This document shows positions 1 to 4,373 of a stretch of 9,481 nt of DNA, one piece after another. Under the pieces are notes generated by a model. That model was not told where the DNA came from, made no database searches, and saw only the letters and a program-made list of their open reading frames with translations. Source of the DNA: an uncultured Amylibacter sp. GTDB lineage: Bacteria; Pseudomonadota; Alphaproteobacteria; Rhodobacterales; Rhodobacteraceae. The number at the start of each line of letters is the position of its first letter. Position 1 is the stretch's first letter. Where the stretch lies: NCBI GenBank assembly GCA_937944065.1, contig CALDZS010000236.1, forward strand, positions 1-9,481. Reading direction: 5' to 3'. The translations under genes and the position numbers were made by a program.

Positions 1-171
1 TGCTTACATGTGTACTGTTCGCGCGCGTAGCATTCATTAGAAAACGTGCGGACGTCATTCTAAGTGCGAAACCAAATCGGATTGAAGACAAGCCAACCAT
101 CAAGTGTCGCTTTTGGGCAATAATCCTTCGCCAGCTTGCTATGATAGGACTAACATAAGGAAAAGAGACCG
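1..171 (+). promoter_or_regulatory. Upstream region of the MttB-like gene
   Basis: No complete gene is visible here. A -10-like TATGAT lies at 140-145, about 27 bases before the start codon, but I find no convincing -35 at the usual 16-18 base spacing, so the promoter is tentative. A purine-rich Shine-Dalgarno stretch (AAGGA at 157-161, followed by AAGAGA) precedes the ATG at 172. Two frames remain open to the window edge: plus-strand frame 3, ending with TAA at about 153-155, and a minus-strand frame starting at ATG 98-100. Neither has recognisable protein content or a ribosome binding site I can support. Confidence 0.3.
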
Positions 172-1722
172 ATGGCGAAAAGAGAACGCAGTGGCGGACG
201 CGCAGGAAATGCAAGACGCGGATCGAAAACCATCATCGAGCAGATGCCCTTTCAACAACCGATCAACATTGATCGCCCGACAGAGCCGTTGGACGAAGAA
301 GGTGTGCAAAACGTCCACAATGGTGTGATGGATATCTTGGAAAATATCGGCATTCAGTTTATGAATCCTGACGCGCTGAAAATCCTAAAGGATTTTGGGT
401 TCAAGGTGGATGGTGAAAACGTAAAGATGGACCGCGAAACGGTGACAGAGCTACTGTCCTACGTGCCGCGTGAATTTGATATCATGCCACGTAATCCCGC
501 GCACAAAATCACACTTGGTGGCAATCACATGGCGTTCGTAAACGTGTCGTCGCCGCCTAACATGTGGGATTTGGAGCGCGGCAAGCGGGCAGGGGATTTC
601 GAAGGCTTCAAGGATTTTATGAAGCTGACACAGTATTTCAACTGTATCCATGTCGCGGGCGGATATCCTGTGGAACCTATAGATATCCACGCGTCTGTGC
701 GGCATCTGGACTGCCTGTATGAAAAGCTGACCCTGACGGATAAAGTTGTGCATGCCTACGCGTTGGGCAAAGAACGCGTCGAGGATGTGATGGAAATGGT
801 GCGCATCGCTGGCGGGTTGACCCACGAAGAATTCGACGCGAACCCGCACATGTACACCAACATCAACTCTGTCTCGCCGCTAAAACATGACTATCCAATG
901 TTGGATGGAACCATTCGTTTGGCCAAGCGCGGTCAGCCGATTGTGGTGACGCCCTTTACATTGGCAGGGGCGATGGCACCCGTTACGATGTCGGGCGCTG
1001 TAACCCTGTCGTTGGCCGAAGGCATTGCTGCGATTTGTATGATTCAGATCGTCAAAAAAGGCTGCCCCTGCATGATCGGTACGTTCACATCGAACGTTGA
1101 TATGAAATCCGGCGCACCCGCATTTGGCACACCCGAATATGTCCGTGCGACGCAGATGACGGGGCAGATGGCGCGTTATTATGGATTGCCGATGCGATCC
1201 TCTGGTGTCTGTGCGGCAAACGTGCCTGACGGCCAAGCGATGTGGGAAACCTCAAACTCGCTTTGGGCGGCGGTGCAATCTGGCACAAACCTAGTGTATC
1301 ACGCGGCAGGATGGTTGGAAGGCGGGTTGATTGCCAGCCCAGAGAAATTCATCATGGATTGCGAATTATTACAGCAAATTCAACGTTATATGAACCCCTC
1401 TATCACGGCAACCACACAGCAAGATATTGCCATCGATGCGATCAAAGAGGTGGGGCATCTGCCTGGTGCCAACTATTTCGCGATCGATCATACCCAAGAA
1501 CGCTATGTCGAAGCATTTTACGCACCGTTTCTGTCTGATTGGCGCAATTATGAAGCGTGGGATTTGGACGGTGCGACGTGGACAGCAGAACGTGCGCACA
1601 AGATTTACAAAGAGATTATTGCCGAGTTTAAGCCCCCCGCAATGGATGACGGGATACGCGAAGAATTGGCGGAATTTGTCGAACGGCGTAAACGCGAAGG
1701 CGGCGCGCCAACAGATTTTTAA
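172..1722 (+). CDS. MttB-family (trimethylamine methyltransferase-like) protein, non-pyrrolysine
   Basis: This is a 516-residue member of the MttB/TMA methyltransferase superfamily. These enzymes transfer a methyl group from a quaternary or tertiary methylamine to a cobalamin-binding corrinoid protein in the cytoplasm. Seen in the sequence: a basic, Gly/Arg-rich N-terminus (residues 1-19), then a TIM-barrel-type body with family-like stretches INSVSPL (231-237), TPFTLAGAMAPVT (260-272), GAPAFGTPEYV (314-324) and HAAGWLEGGL (377-386). The frame has no internal TAG and ends in TAA, so it is not a pyrrolysine-type MttB. Non-Pyl relatives such as MtgB (glycine betaine), MtpB and MtcB act on other methylated amines, so the substrate cannot be named from sequence alone. 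The start is supported by the purine-rich SD at 157-168. No corrinoid protein or methyl-corrinoid:THF methyltransferase lies within the window. Roseobacters often degrade osmolytes such as glycine betaine, which makes such a role plausible but inferred. Confidence 0.9.
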   Translation: MAKRERSGGRAGNARRGSKTIIEQMPFQQPINIDRPTEPLDEEGVQNVHNGVMDILENIGIQFMNPDALKILKDFGFKVDGENVKMDRETVTELLSYVPREFDIMPRNPAHKITLGGNHMAFVNVSSPPNMWDLERGKRAGDFEGFKDFMKLTQYFNCIHVAGGYPVEPIDIHASVRHLDCLYEKLTLTDKVVHAYALGKERVEDVMEMVRIAGGLTHEEFDANPHMYTNINSVSPLKHDYPMLDGTIRLAKRGQPIVVTPFTLAGAMAPVTMSGAVTLSLAEGIAAICMIQIVKKGCPCMIGTFTSNVDMKSGAPAFGTPEYVRATQMTGQMARYYGLPMRSSGVCAANVPDGQAMWETSNSLWAAVQSGTNLVYHAAGWLEGGLIASPEKFIMDCELLQQIQRYMNPSITATTQQDIAIDAIKEVGHLPGANYFAIDHTQERYVEAFYAPFLSDWRNYEAWDLDGATWTAERAHKIYKEIIAEFKPPAMDDGIREELAEFVERRKREGGAPTDF

Positions 1723-1785
1723 TCTTTCGTTTTTGGTTGCTAAAATTTCATTAACTATCTCGGCTTAGGTTGGCGCAGAGAATTA
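1723..1785 (+). promoter_or_regulatory. Leader of the H-NOX/diguanylate cyclase operon with CtrA-half-site-like element
   Basis: This 63-base AT-rich spacer follows the MttB-like gene and has no hairpin-plus-T-run terminator. A weak sigma70-like pair is possible: TTGGTT (1733-1738), 17 bases, TATCTC (1756-1761). TTAACTAT at 1751-1758 differs by one base from TTAACCAT, a CtrA half-site used in Rhodobacterales. A full TTAA-N7-TTAA site is absent; the next TTAG follows after 10 bases. The ribosome binding site for the ATG at 1786 is weak (AGAG at about 1777-1780). Promoter and CtrA control are both inferences. Confidence 0.3.
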
Positions 1786-2391
1786 ATGAAAGCGATCCAA
1801 ATGCACGGAATGATCAATCGTGGGTTAGAAAGTTTCGTCCGTAGAATTTACGGTGCGAATGTGTGGCGCGACGTTTGCACATTCTCTGACCTTTCTGTGC
1901 ACTCCTTCGAGGCAATGCTGTATTATGATGACCTGATCACAGAGACCATTTTGGACACGGTGGGTGAACTTAAAAACATTGCGCGCGCCGATCTTCTAGA
2001 GGATTTCGGAACGTTTATCGTATCCGAACACAGTTCCCCTCGGGTACGAAAACTGCTGCGTCTGGGCGGCGAAACATATGAAGAGTTTCTGTATTCGTTG
2101 GAAGACTTACAAGACAGGGTGGGTTTGGCGGTTCCCGATCTCGATTTGCCCCTCCTGACGTTAGAGGTGTGTTCAAGTCGCAAATTTGTAGTGCATTCAG
2201 AAAGCGCGAAAATCGGGTACGGCCCAATTTCCTTGGGTATCTTGCGTGCGATTGCGGACAGTTACGAATCTTTCGTTGTCATCAAACATAGTGTGAAAGT
2301 TAAAGAAGACATATCAATTGACCGCTTCCAGATTGAAATCATGGAACAAGTGATGCCTGACACACATGTTCAGATGAGCGAAGCAAGCTGA
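1786..2391 (+). CDS. H-NOX (heme NO-binding) domain protein with degenerate heme-binding residues
   Basis: This 201-residue stand-alone protein has the length of a single H-NOX domain. The N-terminal MHGMINRGLESFVRRIYG (6-23) and VW (26-27) match the start of soluble guanylate cyclase and cyanobacterial H-NOX domains. YEEFLYSLEDLQDRVGLAVP (98-117) matches the helix that carries the axial heme ligand, and GILRAIADSY (151-160) the later conserved helix. H-NOX proteins normally bind heme through a proximal His and sense NO or O2 for a neighbouring cyclase or kinase. Here the LHxRV position reads LQDRV: Gln109 (CAA, 2110-2112) replaces the His. The YxSxR propionate motif reads Ser138-x-Ser140-x-Lys142. 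Heme binding is therefore doubtful. The gene overlaps the diguanylate cyclase gene by one base (TGATG), so it is very likely that cyclase's regulatory partner. No signal peptide or membrane segment is visible. The family call is firm; the ligand is unknown. Confidence 0.87.
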   Translation: MKAIQMHGMINRGLESFVRRIYGANVWRDVCTFSDLSVHSFEAMLYYDDLITETILDTVGELKNIARADLLEDFGTFIVSEHSSPRVRKLLRLGGETYEEFLYSLEDLQDRVGLAVPDLDLPLLTLEVCSSRKFVVHSESAKIGYGPISLGILRAIADSYESFVVIKHSVKVKEDISIDRFQIEIMEQVMPDTHVQMSEAS

Positions 2392-3398
2392 TGGCCACTG
2401 GACTGAAGATTGAACTGGATTCTGATGCTTTGAATCGCTTTTTACCGATGTACATGCGGATAAATATCAAGGGCACGGTCACCGAAGTCGGCTCTAGCTT
2501 ACATAAAATGTTCGAGCGCACTGATTTTGTTGGATCAAATTTTTTCGATCTTTTCGAATTTCGCCGCCCGCATGGAATCGATACAGTCGCTGATCTTGAC
2601 TGCGCGACCCAAACAAAGATTGTGTTGAATCCCCGATTTGGGGGATTGCGTCGACTGCCAGGTTTGATTTCAAAATTGGGCCAGAACCAAGGATACCTGC
2701 TAAATATCTCGCTTGGGTTGGGCCTGTTTCGAACTTTGAACGAGGGAAAGTTGCACGCAAAAGATTTCGCACCCACTGATCCCAGCCTAGACATGATGTA
2801 TCTGGTCGAGATGCAATCTGCCTTGTTAGAAGCATCGCGCGGGTTAAACAATCAATTGAATGGTGCGAAAATTCTGGCCGAGGAACAAGCACTCAGTGAT
2901 TCTTTAACGGGTCTGAACAATCGCCGATCCTTGCGTCGGTTCATTCAAAAACTAATCGACGATGATCGTAGTAAACAATTCTCTGTCGTTTTGATTGATT
3001 TGGATTTTTTCAAAACGATAAATGATACCTTGGGTCATGCGGCTGGCGATTTTGTTTTGAAACGGGTGGCCCGCCAGCTTTTGTCGTCAACCAGACCCAC
3101 GGATATGGTGGCGCGCGTCGGCGGGGACGAATTCGTGCTGGTCTTGCCAGACTTTACAGAAGAAAAAGCACTGGAAGCGTTCGCAATGCGGATTGTTGAA
3201 GAACTGAGTGTCCCAACAAGTTTTGCAGGCGAACAGTGCCAAATTGGTGCCAGTGTGGGGGGCATCGTGACCGACGGTGGGTTTCCAGATAGCGTAGAGC
3301 AGATTTTAGTGAAATCAGACGAGGCACTTTATGCGTCGAAAAACGCTGGCCGTGGTCGTGTGACAATTGCATCTGATGTTCAGTCTTTGCCGAATTAA
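2391..3398 (+). CDS. Diguanylate cyclase with HNOBA-like N-terminal domain (H-NOX partner)
   Basis: This 335-residue soluble protein makes the second messenger c-di-GMP from two GTP. Residues about 12-140 resemble the HNOBA (heme-NO-binding-associated, PAS-like) domain, with FFDLFEFRRPHG (51-62) and PTDPSLDMMYLVEMQ (128-142) near its end. A short helical, probably coiled-coil linker (about 139-168) follows. The GGDEF domain starts with DSLTGLNNRR (170-179) and carries the metal and substrate region DLDFFKTINDTLGH (203-216). It has an intact GGDEF active-site loop at 244-248 (3120-3134), an RPTD inhibitory I-site at 235-238 exactly five residues upstream, and the closing YASKNAGR at 314-321. 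It should thus be catalytically competent and subject to product inhibition. There is no EAL domain and no membrane segment. The start ATG shares its A with the upstream TGA, implying translational coupling with the H-NOX gene. HNOBA joins H-NOX to guanylate cyclase in animals, so pairing it with GGDEF fits an H-NOX-to-c-di-GMP pathway. Confidence 0.92.
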   Translation: MATGLKIELDSDALNRFLPMYMRINIKGTVTEVGSSLHKMFERTDFVGSNFFDLFEFRRPHGIDTVADLDCATQTKIVLNPRFGGLRRLPGLISKLGQNQGYLLNISLGLGLFRTLNEGKLHAKDFAPTDPSLDMMYLVEMQSALLEASRGLNNQLNGAKILAEEQALSDSLTGLNNRRSLRRFIQKLIDDDRSKQFSVVLIDLDFFKTINDTLGHAAGDFVLKRVARQLLSSTRPTDMVARVGGDEFVLVLPDFTEEKALEAFAMRIVEELSVPTSFAGEQCQIGASVGGIVTDGGFPDSVEQILVKSDEALYASKNAGRGRVTIASDVQSLPN

Positions 3399-3532
3399 GA
3401 GCGAGGTGCGCGCGCAATCCTGGCCAGTGCGCTGCTGAACATGGTTTTGTAGGCCCTCGAACTGACGAACTCCGCCACCCATCAAGCAGTTAGACGGTCG
3501 GAGTTTCGACCAAGTCAGAATACTTTGGGTGA
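3399..3532. other. Gene-free spacer between convergent diguanylate cyclase and tRNA-His genes
   Basis: I see no coding region here. A 5-bp inverted repeat, GGTCG (3496-3500) and CGACC (3507-3511) with a 6-base loop, lies in the expected 3' region of both flanking transcription units. Neither strand has a following run of T, so it is not a convincing intrinsic terminator. Termination may be factor-dependent. Confidence 0.4.
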
Positions 3533-3609
3533 TGGTACCAGCGCCCCGACTTGAACGGGGGGCCTCCTGATCCACAATCAGGCGCTCTAACCAACTGAGC
3601 TACGCCGGC
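3533..3609 (-). tRNA. tRNA-His (anticodon GTG), alphaproteobacterial type
   Basis: The reverse complement folds into a full cloverleaf of 77 nt including an encoded CCA (3533-3535). It has a 7-bp acceptor stem GCCGGCG/CGCTGGT, D-arm GCTC...GAGC, anticodon stem CCTGA/TCAGG with loop TTGTGGA giving anticodon GTG (His), and T-arm CCCCG/CGGGG with loop TTCAAGT. The first pair is G1-U72, the discriminator is A73 and the base before G1 is T, so the usual genomically encoded G-1 opposite C73 is absent. This is the divergent tRNA-His form known from a subset of alphaproteobacteria, whose HisRS has adapted to it. It is transcribed opposite to both neighbouring protein genes. Confidence 0.96.
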
Positions 3610-3619
3610 ACTGCGCGTC

Positions 3620-3647
3620 AATTAACGTCCCTTTGCGCTGAATGCAA
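3620..3647 (-). promoter_or_regulatory. Candidate promoter of tRNA-His
   Basis: Read on the minus strand, TTGCAT (3647-3642) and TTAATT (3625-3620) are separated by 16 bases. The -10 end lies 10 bases before the mature 5' end at 3609, which would give a leader of only a few nucleotides, as is usual for tRNA genes. The hexamers match the sigma70 consensus only partly. Confidence 0.35.
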
Positions 3648-3666
3648 GTGTGTATCGTGCACTTGC
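3644..3666. repeat. 7-bp inverted repeat between divergent tRNA-His and small gene
   Basis: GCAAGTG (3644-3650) and CACTTGC (3660-3666) form a perfect inverted repeat with a 9-base spacer. The outer TTGCGC (3633-3638) and GCGCAA (3665-3670) form a second, overlapping inverted repeat. The element sits in the divergent promoter region of tRNA-His (minus) and the 62-codon gene (plus), overlapping the tRNA's candidate -35. It may be an operator or simply a structured leader; nothing in the sequence decides this. Confidence 0.45.
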
Positions 3667-3714
3667 GCAAGGTCATTTGTCTTGTTAGCGAAGGGATAAC
3701 AAAGGAGCGGCATC

Positions 3715-3903
3715 ATGGGTATTAACTCACCAAGCGACACAGAAGCGAATCTGCAAATTGGACCAACCAGCGACGGCATGGTTCGACTATTTATCTTGTC
3801 CAAAGATATCGAAATTCCGATGGATTTTGATCCTGAAGAAGCGACCGAGATAGCCGAAGAGATTATGGCAGCGGTGGCACGTGCAAAGGCCGTGCAAGCC
3901 TAG
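3715..3903 (+). CDS. Small conserved-type protein, probably DUF6324 family
   Basis: This 62-residue acidic protein is of unknown function. The N-terminal half MGINSPSDTEANLQIGPTSD (1-20) and the stretch IPMDFDPEEATEIAEEI (34-50) resemble what I recall of the DUF6324 family of Rhodobacterales; the family name is from memory. The pattern suggests a short beta-rich N-terminal part followed by an acidic amphipathic C-terminal helix. There is no signal peptide, membrane segment or Cys/His metal site. A strong SD, AAAGGAG at 3701-3707, with 7-base spacing to the ATG, supports that this is a real translated gene. It ends two bases before the stop codon of the convergent mmcB-like gene, leaving no room for a terminator between them. 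Confidence 0.82.
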   Translation: MGINSPSDTEANLQIGPTSDGMVRLFILSKDIEIPMDFDPEEATEIAEEIMAAVARAKAVQA

Positions 3904-3905
3904 AC

Positions 3906-4337
3906 TTAAATTCGCGGATCGGTGAAACTGGCCAATCGTTGGGCTGTATTGCGCGCGAACTTCAAGGTGATTTTCTTGCGCCGCGCAGGGGCGAGCGCAT
4001 CTAACGGCGCATCGGTAATAATTTCGGCGCCGTACCCATCCGCAAATATTAAACCGGTGTCAGCTGGCAATATGTCTGTTGGAAAGTCGGCTGGAACCGC
4101 AAAAAAATATCTGTCGCACCATTCTAGATAATTCTGCCATTTTGCATCTGATTGAAAATCGGCCACACTCGATTTAACCTCGATAACCCAAACCTCGCCT
4201 TTGGGGGTCAGCCCGATCACATCAACACGTAATCCGCGTGCTGGTACGAATTCTGTCAATGACGCCAGGTCCAGTTGTTGCAAGTGGCGCTGCACACCAC
4301 GCGCCAAAATTTGACCAGCTTTTTTATCATCCATCAT
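3906..4337 (-). CDS. mmcB: MmcB family DNA repair protein (PD-(D/E)XK nuclease-like)
   Basis: This 143-residue protein matches the MmcB (former DUF1052) family, named for mitomycin C resistance in Caulobacter and common in alphaproteobacteria. It is thought to act in repair of DNA damage, probably as a restriction-endonuclease-fold enzyme. Visible motifs fit that fold: RVDVIGL with Asp39, then VWVIEVKSS with Glu53 and Lys55 (the E-x-K pair), then KWQNYLEWCDRYFFAVP (66-82), typical of the family. The length is normal. The start is uncertain by one codon (two ATGs in a row) and has no clear SD. It lies 36 bases downstream of the glycosyltransferase gene on the same strand and is probably co-transcribed with it, although the two functions look unrelated. 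No SOS-box-like promoter of its own is visible. Confidence 0.88.
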   Translation of the reverse strand: MMDDKKAGQILARGVQRHLQQLDLASLTEFVPARGLRVDVIGLTPKGEVWVIEVKSSVADFQSDAKWQNYLEWCDRYFFAVPADFPTDILPADTGLIFADGYGAEIITDAPLDALAPARRKKITLKFARNTAQRLASFTDPRI

Positions 4338-4373
4338 AGGCGCAGTAAAACCAAGGCTAGGGCTCGAGTAAAG

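Noticed and set aside
1..100. Minus-strand frame starting at ATG 98-100 and open to the window edge, possibly a divergent gene
   Set aside because: No Shine-Dalgarno sequence and no recognised family; 33 codons are too few to judge.
1..155. Plus-strand frame 3 open from the window edge to a TAA at about 153-155, possibly the end of an upstream gene
   Set aside because: About 50 codons with no recognisable protein features; it would end only 17 bases before the MttB-like start and overlap its putative -10. It cannot be supported without sequence to the left.
451..849. Minus-strand 132-codon open frame inside the MttB-like gene
   Set aside because: Antisense shadow of a clearly conserved coding frame; composition not protein-like and no ribosome binding site.
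2339..2851. Minus-strand 170-codon open frame opposite the diguanylate cyclase gene
   Set aside because: Shadow of the HNOBA-GGDEF coding frame, with no recognisable domain.
3496..3511. Hairpin GGTCG/CGACC as a terminator for the diguanylate cyclase or tRNA-His gene
   Set aside because: Only five base pairs, and no T-run on either strand.
3533..3609. tRNA-His as an integration site with a nearby element
   Set aside because: No integrase gene and no direct repeat of the tRNA 3' end are visible anywhere in the window.
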